NCBI GenBank assembly: GCA_002842495.1
Contig: PHDB01000002.1
Location: forward strand, 1-64,000
DNA length: 64,000 nucleotides
Source: Bacteroidetes bacterium HGW-Bacteroidetes-6
GTDB lineage: Bacteria; Bacteroidota; Bacteroidia; Bacteroidales; DTU049
Reading direction: 5' to 3'
Both the position numbers and the translations under genes were made by a program. Below the pieces are notes generated by a model. The model saw only the letters and a program-made list of their open reading frames with translations, was not told the DNA's origin and did not search any database. Of this stretch, positions 1-8,344 are shown piece after piece. Position 1 is the stretch's first letter; each line of letters opens with the position of its first letter.

Positions 1-2256
1 CGGGATGCTGCTGCTTACGGTTATGCTCGCGGAACCTCCATTACAGATGGCCGTGGCACTCGATATCAGACTCAATACAGGATTCGGATATACCGTGACA
101 TTGACCGAAGCGGAACCAGTACAGCCATTGGCTGTTCCGGTTACGGAATAAGTTGTTGTTGATGCTGGGTTAACAACTATTGAAGCTGTTGTAGCACCAT
201 TACTCCATAGAAATGTTGTTCCAGGCACATCTGAAGATGCCGTCAACGTAGCGCTTTCTCCTTGGCAAATTGCAGGATTAGCCGGAGTTATTGAGATATT
301 TGGATTTGGGTTAACAACCACAGTTACCGAATCAATATTTGAGCAAATTGGTGCAAAAGAAATATCATCTAGAGCAAAGTCATTTCCACTTCTGATAACA
401 TTTTGATTTACAATACATATCTGGGCAGTCGTACTTGCTCCACTATTCCATACCTCATAAAACTGATTCCAATCGCAAGTTGTTGTTGTTGCGGTAAAGG
501 GCGCGCCAAGCAATACGCTGTTGATAGAAAACTGCAATACTGCCGGGTTGGTTGGATGAACACTGGTGACCCATGTAGAAAATGCATACATAGTATTAGG
601 AGAAACAGCAACATTTTGACACCAAACATCCTGATTGGGCACAGGGGCTCCATTGACAACCATCATTTGTGTTCCAGGTGCGGGAGTATGATCCTGACAA
701 TTTGCAAAATTAGGATGTGTATTGTTAGGGTTGTTAGTAATGTAATAATAACCTTCTGGCATCAGATTGCTGCTATAGAAGTAATCTGTAGTGAAGCCAA
801 CATTTCCAGCTTCAAAATCCCCATTAAAAATCACATTGTTTCCAGGAGCGAGACCGGTTAAATAATATGTTGTTGTGACAAGAGGTGTAGCTATTGGATT
901 TGCTATATCCGGATTATTCAATGTTGCTGTTGGAGTCCAATTATAAATCCAAGCACCGCTGCCCTGAAGTTGTGCCGATTCACCTAAGCAGATTTCTTGG
1001 TCTGGGCCTGCATCAACAGGGGGAAGAGGAAAAATTGTTATTAAAACAGACTGCGTACCTGTACAGCCGAAAACATCGGTACCTGTAACAGTATAAGTAG
1101 TCGTGGTCGAAGGAGTGGCAACAACAACACTTCCTGTAGTTGGAGACAAATTAGTTATAGGAGACCAAACATATGTGTTAGCTCCAGATGCTGTTAATGT
1201 GACAGGTGTGCCATCGCAAACTCCGGCTGTGCCCGGATCGATTGTAATCAGCGGAGAACTATGTTCTGTTACTACAACCACAACAGTATCGCCAGGACAA
1301 GTACCATTCATATCGTCTGTAACAACAAAATAGTAGGTTCCGGCAGCTGTTGCAAAATAATTAGCACCTGCACCTAATTGAGTCCATGAAGAGTTAAACC
1401 AGGTATAATTTATTGTTCCAAAACCACCCGTTGACGATCCAGTAAGCTGAACTCCGGCATCACCTTCACAAAAAGAAGCCGGATTTGGGTTTACACTTGC
1501 CACAAGAGGATCAAACATGTTTACCCTTACCGTATCACAGAAAAACAAATCACCAGAACATGCTCCGGCATCAACTGTTCCACAAACCTGATAATCAACA
1601 AATGCCGGATGTCCGGGTACTGGAGTTACGATTGGGTTTGAGCAGTTTGTACAACTTAAGTATGAATTATAAAGACCCGTTCCACTCGTTATATCGCTCC
1701 ATGTAATAGTTCCTGCAACTAAACCCTGAACCCAAATCCCAGTGGGACAGGTGTTACTGGCAATAACAGGAGGTGAAGCGTCCGGTTCGGGAATAGCCGT
1801 TATTGAATACGTGTTAGTATTATTCCCAGGTTTACAAAAAGTAAGCGTATGTGGCCCAGGTCCCGAAATACAGATAGGCGTTCCTACAGCAACAGGAGGC
1901 CCACAATTGATCTGATAAAACATTGAGCCAGGAGGCACCGCACCAGACGCAATATTAAAATTAATCGCCACAGTAGAAGCATTGAGCGTTATTTCAAACT
2001 CTATACACCTATCTGGACTTGATGTACCACAACAGTTGTCGTTTCGTATAACTGACGGCGATACCCAAGTCCCTCCGGGGCTGGCTGATAGATCAACCAC
2101 AAAAAATGGAGTTGCCGGATCGCACAATCCCGATTGAGCTCGAGCCTCAAATGTGGTTGTCGCAAAAACAGCAAAAAGCAAAAAAACAATAGGCAAACGT
2201 GCAAGCATTTGCTTCAGTCTATTTTGCAAACTGAAAATTGTGTAAATATTTTTCAT
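1..2256 (-). CDS. Large secreted Ig-like/PKD-like repeat protein, C-terminus outside the window
   Basis: The frame is open from the ATG at 2256 to the left edge (752 codons, no stop), so the gene is truncated by the window. The N-terminus has a hydrophobic stretch (about residues 20-36) ending EARAQSG, which fits a signal peptide. A start at Met17 (position 2208, MLARLPIVFLL) would give a more ordinary signal peptide, so the start is uncertain. Beyond it lie Ser/Thr/Gly-rich beta-sandwich repeats with lines such as CEGDAGVQLTGSS and CLGESAQLQGSG, typical of SprB/PKD-like repeats in gliding or T9SS-exported adhesins. Around residues 470-620 there is a distinct jelly-roll-like segment (NVIFNGDFEAGN to DFALDDISF) resembling a carbohydrate-binding or MAM-like domain. 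A gliding-motility or T9SS C-terminal domain is expected past the edge but not seen. The role is probably that of a cell-surface or secreted adhesin; this is inference. Confidence 0.8.
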   Translation of the reverse strand, partial: MKNIYTIFSLQNRLKQMLARLPIVFLLFAVFATTTFEARAQSGLCDPATPFFVVDLSASPGGTWVSPSVIRNDNCCGTSSPDRCIEFEITLNASTVAINFNIASGAVPPGSMFYQINCGPPVAVGTPICISGPGPHTLTFCKPGNNTNTYSITAIPEPDASPPVIASNTCPTGIWVQGLVAGTITWSDITSGTGLYNSYLSCTNCSNPIVTPVPGHPAFVDYQVCGTVDAGACSGDLFFCDTVRVNMFDPLVASVNPNPASFCEGDAGVQLTGSSTGGFGTINYTWFNSSWTQLGAGANYFATAAGTYYFVVTDDMNGTCPGDTVVVVVTEHSSPLITIDPGTAGVCDGTPVTLTASGANTYVWSPITNLSPTTGSVVVATPSTTTTYTVTGTDVFGCTGTQSVLITIFPLPPVDAGPDQEICLGESAQLQGSGAWIYNWTPTATLNNPDIANPIATPLVTTTYYLTGLAPGNNVIFNGDFEAGNVGFTTDYFYSSNLMPEGYYYITNNPNNTHPNFANCQDHTPAPGTQMMVVNGAPVPNQDVWCQNVAVSPNTMYAFSTWVTSVHPTNPAVLQFSINSVLLGAPFTATTTTCDWNQFYEVWNSGASTTAQICIVNQNVIRSGNDFALDDISFAPICSNIDSVTVVVNPNPNISITPANPAICQGESATLTASSDVPGTTFLWSNGATTASIVVNPASTTTYSVTGTANGCTGSASVNVTVYPNPVLSLISSATAICNGGSASITVSSSIP

Positions 2257-2663
2257 GGCTCAATATTTTTATGCAATTGCTTCTGAGCACATTGCAGTTA
2301 TTCATGGAAAAGGCTTTGAAGAATTTATATTTTTTCTCAAAAAGATACGTTTTGCAAATAATTCTTTCAAACTTCCATGAGTGACTTGAGCCATGATTTA
2401 ACAAAGCTGGTAAAATAATTTTTTCGGGTGTCAAAAGTAGAGTTGTTTTCATCTTAAAATCTCCCATGGATGCTCGTCCTAAATATACAAAATTTTTAAC
2501 CAAAAATCAAGTGTTTTTAGATGTTTTAGATTAAAACAAAGGAATCTCAGCATTAAGCACAAATTTAACAGCTTAAACTCACAACTCATTAACAAACTCA
2601 TCGATAATTTAACATTCTTTCTCCGCAATAAGTTTTCATTAACCCGTTAGCTAGTCATTAGGA
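2257..2663. other. Intergenic region between divergent genes
   Basis: This AT-rich stretch lies between the leftward secreted-repeat gene and rightward efp. It holds the upstream regions of both genes. I see no convincing gene; a 94-codon leftward frame at 2219-2503 overlaps the start of the repeat gene in another frame and has no recognisable features. No hairpin terminator is expected between divergent genes, and none is seen. Confidence 0.5.
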
Positions 2664-2694
2664 TTTGCATATTCGGCAAATTGAATTAATTTTG
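2664..2694 (+). promoter_or_regulatory. Bacteroidota-type promoter of efp
   Basis: TTTG at 2664-2667 and TAATTTTG at 2687-2694 are separated by 19 bases. This matches the Bacteroidota housekeeping consensus (-33 TTTG, -7 TAnnTTTG). The efp ATG follows 19 bases after the -7 element. It is the cleanest two-box promoter in the window. Confidence 0.65.
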
Positions 2695-2713
2695 CAACGG
2701 CAAAACATATGCT

Positions 2714-3280
2714 ATGGCAAATACTGCAGATATTAGAAACGGACTATGTATTGAATTTAACAACGATCTTTTTGTTGTTATTGAATTTCAACATGTCAAA
2801 CCAGGCAAAGGGGCTGCTTTTGTGAGAACAAAACTCAAAAGCCTTACAAACGGGAAAGTGCTCCAAAACACCTTTCCTTCGGGAACAAAAATAAACATTC
2901 AACGTGTAGAAAGAAGACCCTATCAATACCTTTACAAAGAAGGGGCTACATACTTTTTTATGCACGAAGAAACTTATGAACAAATTACAATGGAAGAAGA
3001 GTTAATCAATGCTCCTCAATTCCTTAAGGATGGCCAGCGTGTTGAAATCATGTTTCATGCCGACACCGAAACACCCTTGAGTTGTGAGCTTCCTTCGTTT
3101 GTTGTTCTTGAAGTGACCTACAGCGAACCCGGAGTAAAAGGAGACACGGCGACCAACACGCTTAAACCCGCAAAAGTTGAAACAGGAGCTTCAATAAATA
3201 TACCTCTGTTTGTAAATACTGGCGACAAAATTAAAGTTGATACCCGCACCGGAGATTATTCCGAAAGGGTTAAGGAATAA
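2714..3280 (+). CDS. efp: Elongation factor P
   Basis: The protein is 188 aa, the normal EF-P length, with the three beta-barrel domain layout (KOW-like N-terminal domain, central OB domain, C-terminal domain). EF-P binds the ribosome between the P and E sites and relieves stalling at polyproline stretches. The domain I loop that carries the modified residue reads [10 protein letters not shown], so the tip residue is Lys in a PGKG context as in EF-P proteins. The C-terminal signature [13 protein letters not shown] is clear. The gene follows a strong TTTG-N19-TAnnTTTG promoter and is 21 bases upstream of an lpxD-type gene, an arrangement seen in other Bacteroidota, where efp sits among the lipid A genes. 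Confidence 0.97.
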   Translation: MANTADIRNGLCIEFNNDLFVVIEFQHVKPGKGAAFVRTKLKSLTNGKVLQNTFPSGTKINIQRVERRPYQYLYKEGATYFFMHEETYEQITMEEELINAPQFLKDGQRVEIMFHADTETPLSCELPSFVVLEVTYSEPGVKGDTATNTLKPAKVETGASINIPLFVNTGDKIKVDTRTGDYSERVKE

Positions 3281-3301
3281 ACCGGAAAACATACTTGTTC
3301 T

Positions 3302-4240
3302 ATGAAATTTTCTTCCAACTATACGCTAAAGCAAATTATTGATATTATTGGGCGCGAGGGAACATATTCGAAATGTGACCCTAATTTTGTTGTGTCTGGT
3401 ATCAACGAAATACACCGGGTTGAGCCGGGTGATCTCACCTTTGTTGACCACCCTAAATACTACAACAAAGCTTTGGCTTCGGCAGCCACCACAGTTATTA
3501 TTAACAAAGATGTTGAGGTGCCGGCTGGCAAGGCTTTAATAATTTCCGATGACCCTTTCCGTGATTATGTTGCAATAGTTAAACATTTTAAACCGTTCAT
3601 TTCCTCTGAATCAGCTATCAGCCCAACGGCTGAAATTGGTGAAGGAACCATCATTGAACCGTTTGTTTTTATTGGACACAATGTAAAAATAGGCAAAAAC
3701 TGCCTGTTTCTTGCCAATTGCACCATTCATGCCGACACCATTATTGGCGATAATGTTATTATTAACAGTGGAACAGTAATTGGAGGAGAAGCTTTCTATT
3801 TCAAACGCCGTCCTGACATGTACGACAAACTTGAAGGATGTGGCAGAGTGATTATTGAGGACAATGTTGAGATTGGTTCGTGCTGTACTGTTGACCGGGG
3901 CGTTTCGGGCGATACTATTGTGGGCTGGGGCACAAAAATGGACAATCATATTCAGGTTGGCCACGATACTGTTATTGGCAGAAATTGTCTTATTTCATCT
4001 CAGGTTGGTATCGCCGGAGTTGTAACTCTCGAAGACGATGTTATTCTTTGGGGCCAGGTTGGAGTGCAAAAAGACCTCGTTATTGGCAAAGGCGCTGTAG
4101 TTTTAGGTCAATCTGGTGTTGCCAAAACACTCGAAGGCAATAAAACCTATTTTGGCAGCCCTGTACGCGAAGCTGTTGACAAAATGAAAGAATTAGCGTT
4201 AATAAAGCGCTTGCCCGAAGTTTTCGAAAGACTTAAATAA
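3302..4240 (+). CDS. lpxD: LpxD-type UDP-3-O-acylglucosamine N-acyltransferase
   Basis: The protein is 312 aa with an N-terminal uridine-binding-like domain (about 1-100) followed by left-handed beta-helix hexapeptide repeats (about 105-270) and a short helical tail. LpxD transfers a 3-hydroxyacyl chain from ACP to the 2-amino group of UDP-3-O-acylglucosamine in lipid A synthesis. The motif DNHIQVGHDTVIG places His221 where the catalytic His of LpxD (E. coli His239) lies. It is somewhat shorter than E. coli LpxD and may be the second, efp-linked lpxD-like gene that many Bacteroidota carry in addition to a canonical lpxD. The symbol is therefore a family assignment; acyl and sugar specificity are unknown. 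It is probably cotranscribed with efp. Confidence 0.85.
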   Translation: MKFSSNYTLKQIIDIIGREGTYSKCDPNFVVSGINEIHRVEPGDLTFVDHPKYYNKALASAATTVIINKDVEVPAGKALIISDDPFRDYVAIVKHFKPFISSESAISPTAEIGEGTIIEPFVFIGHNVKIGKNCLFLANCTIHADTIIGDNVIINSGTVIGGEAFYFKRRPDMYDKLEGCGRVIIEDNVEIGSCCTVDRGVSGDTIVGWGTKMDNHIQVGHDTVIGRNCLISSQVGIAGVVTLEDDVILWGQVGVQKDLVIGKGAVVLGQSGVAKTLEGNKTYFGSPVREAVDKMKELALIKRLPEVFERLK

Positions 4241-4251
4241 AAAGTATTTTG

Positions 4252-4277
4252 AGGTTCGGTTTTCCCGAGCCTTTTTT
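4252..4277 (+). terminator. Rho-independent terminator after efp-lpxD
   Basis: A GGTTCGG / CCGAGCC stem with a short T/C-rich loop and one G-U pair is followed by TTTTTT. It lies just after the lpxD stop codon and ends at the stop region of the convergent O-antigen ligase gene. Confidence 0.7.
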
Positions 4278-5760
4278 ATTCATGCAATGATTCTAACTTC
4301 CGCTTTTCGTTTTCAGCTTTCACCCAAAGGCCATTTGCAACAATAATAGCAACAAAGCCCCACACAGGTACTGCTATTTTATCGGAATCAAGAAAATTAT
4401 TTAAAAATGCATGAACAAAGTATGTAACAAGACCCAGAATAATACCCAGAATAAAACGAGCTCTAACCTTGTCTGTTTTTTGCAAAGCAACGTATGTGTT
4501 AAAACCATAAATAAAAATTGCCAACACCAAAAATATAAATGTAATCATACCTGGGATTCCCGTTTCAGCCATTGTTCCTAAAAACTCGGAGTGTGCATTA
4601 CCCAGAGTGCCGGCATTAGTACTAATTATCGTAAGATCGCGCGACAATTGATAAGGAGCATACAGGAACTGATATGTACCGGGACCTGTTCCAAAAACAG
4701 GATTATCGGCCGACATTCTTAGCGCACAATGCCATCGGTTCAGGCGTTCCAAATTACTTGCATCTGTTGAAATATTACTCATCGATTCAATGTTTTTTAC
4801 AACATCTTTAGATGAATCTTGTTTATTTTTTTCAAGACGAGCTATAATCTGGTTTTGAAACACTAATACCAACAATAGTAATCCCAGAAAAGAAAGAAAC
4901 AAATACTTAAGTTTAATTCTAAACTGAACAATAACCCCTAAGCCAACAGCCACAAAAAACCCAAGCCATGCAGCTCTGCTATATGAAAATGTAAGACCAA
5001 GCAACAAGACTATTAATGCCAGTAACATAAAAAAACGAGCAGTAAGGGAATATTTTTTGTCGAACAGAAAAAACACAAGCACTGGCGTGAAAAGAGCAAT
5101 AGCGGATCCATAAATCGCATGATCAGAATAAAAAGGCTGCATCACCCAATGGCTTTCCTGGTCTCCGAATGCATACGTTGCGTGACGAACAAGAGTATAA
5201 GCTACAACAATAACCAACGATACCACCTGCAGGAGTACAAAGTACCGCTGCGTATTTGGTTTTAAATAAAAAACCCTTGTCCCAAAAAAATACAAAGGGA
5301 CGATCAACCATAAATGAGCAACAAAAAACTTCCAGGAAACCAAAGGCATTTGGCTGGCAAGAGCTGCAAAAAAGAGCCATGCAAAATAAATAATAAATGC
5401 AATAGTAACAGGATTTCGCAAAAATGGCTTCCATATTTGCGGCTCAAATATCGATTTTAGAAAAAACAGCAGCAGTAATCCAGCCAACAAGGGTTCGGTT
5501 GGCATTGTTACTGCCAACCGCGAATCGAAATCGCTTAAATTAATTGCAAGAGGCACTACTGCCGCAATAACTAAAAACAGCTTATCGACTGCAAAAAAAT
5601 ACAAATAAACAAACAGCAAAAAAACAGGCAATAAACTCAGAATCATTGTTTCCTTCAAAACAAGAGCTGTCATATTTACTCCCAAAAAAAAGATTGTAAA
5701 TAAAATCACCCAAAAACCGGCTCCCGAAGAAGAAAGAAAACTATTTTTCTGAATTCTCAT
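4276..5760 (-). CDS. O-antigen ligase/polymerase family membrane protein
   Basis: This 494-aa protein has about 11-12 hydrophobic segments and one large loop (about residues 300-390). The loop has the Wzy_C/WaaL pattern: a conserved Arg-rich entry (NLERLNRWHCALRMSADNP), then FGTGPGTYQF and NAHSEFLGTMAETGIPG. This NAHSxxL...ETGxxG motif is typical of the O-antigen ligase family (PF04932). Members join O-antigen or other glycans to lipid A-core or polymerise repeat units at the periplasmic face of the inner membrane. Sequence alone does not separate ligase from polymerase. The start overlaps the end of the upstream Wzz-like gene by 20 bases, so the two are translationally linked. It is the last gene of the 7743-4276 transcription unit. 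Confidence 0.88.
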   Translation of the reverse strand: MRIQKNSFLSSSGAGFWVILFTIFFLGVNMTALVLKETMILSLLPVFLLFVYLYFFAVDKLFLVIAAVVPLAINLSDFDSRLAVTMPTEPLLAGLLLLFFLKSIFEPQIWKPFLRNPVTIAFIIYFAWLFFAALASQMPLVSWKFFVAHLWLIVPLYFFGTRVFYLKPNTQRYFVLLQVVSLVIVVAYTLVRHATYAFGDQESHWVMQPFYSDHAIYGSAIALFTPVLVFFLFDKKYSLTARFFMLLALIVLLLGLTFSYSRAAWLGFFVAVGLGVIVQFRIKLKYLFLSFLGLLLLVLVFQNQIIARLEKNKQDSSKDVVKNIESMSNISTDASNLERLNRWHCALRMSADNPVFGTGPGTYQFLYAPYQLSRDLTIISTNAGTLGNAHSEFLGTMAETGIPGMITFIFLVLAIFIYGFNTYVALQKTDKVRARFILGIILGLVTYFVHAFLNNFLDSDKIAVPVWGFVAIIVANGLWVKAENEKRKLESLHE

Positions 5761-6700
5761 GAATCTGTATTTTTTTTAACTGCTCAACAACACCTATGAC
5801 AAGAAAGCTCAAAAAGGTTGATGCTGCAACAGAAATTAAAACAATCAGCCAGCGAACAGGCCACGATTTACGATCGGGAGGATATGGACTGATGATTTCG
5901 TTGGAATAAGTAAGCTTTTTTTCAACATCAATCCTTGCCTTTTCGTATTCGGTAACAGCAGTAGCATATGCTACAGAAAACTGTTCCAGCTGGATTCCGA
6001 GTAAATTGTATTCTCCTCCATGTTCTTCGAGATTTGAGATCAACAGGTCCAATTGCATTCTGTTTGTTGCATTCGAACTAAAAAACCCCCGATAAGCCTC
6101 TTTCACTTGTGTCTCGAAATCGAGAATCTTATATTCATTGCTCAACACTCTAAGTCTGTTGCTGATCGAGTCCATATGCCTCTTTGTTACATCCATAAGG
6201 TCTTGCTGAACAACCATCATTTCAAATGCTTTTTCGCGTTGAGTCTGACGAACTTTGTTGTTAAATTGATTAATCATTTCCCGGTTGATGTTAAATGCCA
6301 TCATGGGATCTTTATCGTACACTTCTATAATAACCGATTCGTACTCCGATCTGGTTATAGATACCCGATTATTGAACTCTTCGTAAATTCTGTATTTGCC
6401 AAGTTTATCGCTTTTGTCAATCCCATAATGCAAAAACAAGTCGTATTTTATAATAACCGAATCACGAATTACATTCGATTGAAAAAATTGGAGCATCTGT
6501 TCTGTTTCGGATTCCTGAGAATAAGGAGTAAGATTAGATGGATATAAAACCGATTTTGATTTATAAAGGGGGGTTAAAAACAAACTACTGCTAAAAACAA
6601 TGCCCGCAATTGCTGAAACAACAATAACCAAAACCAATATTTTCCAATACTTCCGAACAGCATTGACTAAAAAATATGTATCAACGGTGTTTTGGCTCAT
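5741..6700 (-). CDS. Wzz-family chain-length determinant-like protein (second copy)
   Basis: This 319-aa protein has a transmembrane helix near each end (about residues 21-43 and 283-306) around a periplasmic alpha/coiled-coil domain. That is the Wzz/polysaccharide co-polymerase topology (PF02706), and the PVRWLIVLIS segment before the last helix carries the usual Pro-containing motif. Wzz proteins set the modal chain length of O-antigen or capsule made by a Wzy polymerase. It has no cytoplasmic tyrosine-kinase domain. The ATG overlaps the previous stop (TAATG at 6700) and its own end overlaps the ligase/polymerase start by 20 bases. It is a clear paralogue of the upstream protein: both have EQMLQ followed by a short SNxIR segment. 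Confidence 0.88.
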   Translation of the reverse strand: MSQNTVDTYFLVNAVRKYWKILVLVIVVSAIAGIVFSSSLFLTPLYKSKSVLYPSNLTPYSQESETEQMLQFFQSNVIRDSVIIKYDLFLHYGIDKSDKLGKYRIYEEFNNRVSITRSEYESVIIEVYDKDPMMAFNINREMINQFNNKVRQTQREKAFEMMVVQQDLMDVTKRHMDSISNRLRVLSNEYKILDFETQVKEAYRGFFSSNATNRMQLDLLISNLEEHGGEYNLLGIQLEQFSVAYATAVTEYEKARIDVEKKLTYSNEIISPYPPDRKSWPVRWLIVLISVAASTFLSFLVIGVVEQLKKIQIHENSEK

Positions 6701-7743
6701 TATTCAGTTGTTATATTTGTTTGAATTTGTTTGAACTTCTTAAAATTTTCGTACAGAATGATTAAAACAATACTCATCAATAAAGTTGAAAAAACAGACA
6801 CAACAACAATCAACCATCGAACAGGATATGTCTTCTTCTCGGCTTTAAAAGCTGAATCGACAATAAATTTCTGGGGAATAATCTGTTCTGCATCAACCTT
6901 TGCCTCCTCGTATTTTCCCTTCACTTCGCTTAATTGTTTTTTGTCGTATTCAAGAGCATCGCGAATCGACACATATGCTGTTCCGTATTTTGCAATCGTA
7001 TCCAGTTCGTTTTGAATGAGTTTCACTGCACTCATATTCCCTTTGCCAATTTCCCGCACAAGCCCTTCGTACAAACGCTCAGATTGCGACTCATAGTCTT
7101 GCACACCCTTCATGCGCAAAACAGCAAGCGAGTCTTCCTTCCATTGTATGTTGGACTCCAAATCCTTATATGTTGCCTCAACAATCTGAAACCCTTCTAC
7201 AGCACGCTGCTTCTGCATGTTGTTTTTCACCGTATCGTAAAGGTTAGCAATTTCATTTGCAATATCTGCTGCCAATTGGGGATCTTCGTCAACAACTCTA
7301 ATTTGAACAGCCATGTATTCTGTTCGACTAAATGAAATATTTTCGTTGTATGTTTCGTACAATTTTGTGTTTTTGTATTTTGATTCAGGGTCTATTCGAT
7401 AATGTTCTGTCAGATTGAACTTTTCAATTACCCGACTTCGGATTTCATTGGAATTAAGAATCTGAAGCATTTGCTCTGCTTGTTCTTCTTCTCCAAAAGC
7501 CATAATGTCTTCTTTGAGGCCATAGGATGTTGAAATCAACGCTTTCGAAATAGCATTGGTTGATGTAGGAAACATGACCACTGTAGAAACATATTTGTTC
7601 CGGATAAGCAAAGAAACTCCTGCCGAAACAACGGCCGACGCAAGTGCAATACTCAAAAGCAGTTTTCTCCATTTAAAAAGGAAGAATAGGAAATTGGTGT
7701 TTTCAAATGTAATCTCACTCCCATGTCCGGATTTTTCTTTCAT
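6700..7743 (-). CDS. Wzz-family chain-length determinant-like protein (first copy)
   Basis: The protein is about 347 aa with terminal transmembrane helices (about 27-47 and 308-330) and a central coiled-coil-rich periplasmic domain, as in Wzz/co-polymerase proteins. The ATG at 7743 is chosen over an upstream TTG at 7755. A TAAATTTG -7 element at 7766-7773 would start the transcript near 7760, leaving the ATG a short leader. Two unequal Wzz paralogues followed by a polymerase/ligase suggest either hetero-oligomeric chain-length control or two modal lengths; this is inference. No kinase domain or C-terminal Tyr cluster is present. Confidence 0.88.
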   Translation of the reverse strand: MKEKSGHGSEITFENTNFLFFLFKWRKLLLSIALASAVVSAGVSLLIRNKYVSTVVMFPTSTNAISKALISTSYGLKEDIMAFGEEEQAEQMLQILNSNEIRSRVIEKFNLTEHYRIDPESKYKNTKLYETYNENISFSRTEYMAVQIRVVDEDPQLAADIANEIANLYDTVKNNMQKQRAVEGFQIVEATYKDLESNIQWKEDSLAVLRMKGVQDYESQSERLYEGLVREIGKGNMSAVKLIQNELDTIAKYGTAYVSIRDALEYDKKQLSEVKGKYEEAKVDAEQIIPQKFIVDSAFKAEKKTYPVRWLIVVVSVFSTLLMSIVLIILYENFKKFKQIQTNITTE

Positions 7744-7765
7744 GACGAAAAACAATTTAAGGTTG

Positions 7766-7773
7766 CAAATTTA
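7766..7773 (-). promoter_or_regulatory. -7 element (TAAATTTG) of the wzz-wzz-ligase unit
   Basis: An exact TAnnTTTG match on the minus strand lies 22 bases before the ATG at 7743. No good -33 box was found. It supports the ATG start and separates this unit from the methyltransferase gene upstream. Confidence 0.45.
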
Positions 7774-7804
7774 ATGATTAGCAGTGTAAAATGCCGATTT
7801 TAGT

Positions 7805-8344
7805 TTATTTTTTTAACCGAACAACAATATTTGCAGCCGGAAAGAACCTTGAAAGAAACGAAGCTTCATAAAAAGTACGCATGCGCTGACCTGCATTCAC
7901 CAACGGTTCTACTAAAAAATTAATAAAAAAAACATAGCTCTTTGAAAAACATATTTTACGGTATTCGGTCCTTTCGAAATGAAAAGAAAAATAATAGCTT
8001 CTCCCAAACGGGGCTTTTGTTGTAAAGTAATCGAAAGTTTGAACAGAAAACATTTTTTTATGGGTAGGATCGATAAAATTGAATCTCGAACTGAAATGTG
8101 GCACACGTATTTCAACAACTCCCCCAATTTTGAGTATGCGATGTATTTCCTCGAGTAGTGGAATATATTCTAAATGTTCAAGTATGTCCTGACAAAGAAT
8201 GAAATCAAAGCTGTTTTCGGAAAATGGCAATGGCAAAACATTGATATCGTGAACAACATCAACACCTTCAATAGCAGCTATATCAAGATTAATCCAATCT
8301 TTCCGGATGTCGTTTCCGCATCCTAAATTCAATTTTTTCTCCAT
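7805..8344 (-). CDS. SAM-dependent methyltransferase (Methyltransf_11 type)
   Basis: This 179-aa protein starts with motif I LNLGCGNDIRKDWINLD, followed by the LPFSENSFDFILCQDILEHL segment of class I methyltransferases and the HRILKIGGVVEIRVPH post-motif. It should bind S-adenosylmethionine; the substrate is not evident. Proteins of this type are common in surface-polysaccharide clusters, where they may methylate sugars or lipid-linked glycans. The start overlaps the 3' end of the upstream flippase gene by 16 bases, so the two are cotranscribed. The length is short for the superfamily but the SAM-binding core is complete. Confidence 0.85.
   Translation of the reverse strand: MEKKLNLGCGNDIRKDWINLDIAAIEGVDVVHDINVLPLPFSENSFDFILCQDILEHLEYIPLLEEIHRILKIGGVVEIRVPHFSSRFNFIDPTHKKMFSVQTFDYFTTKAPFGRSYYFSFHFERTEYRKICFSKSYVFFINFLVEPLVNAGQRMRTFYEASFLSRFFPAANIVVRLKK

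Noticed and set aside
2219-2503. A 94-codon minus-strand frame upstream of the first gene
   Set aside because: It overlaps the start of the secreted-repeat gene in another frame, and has no recognised domain or promoter.
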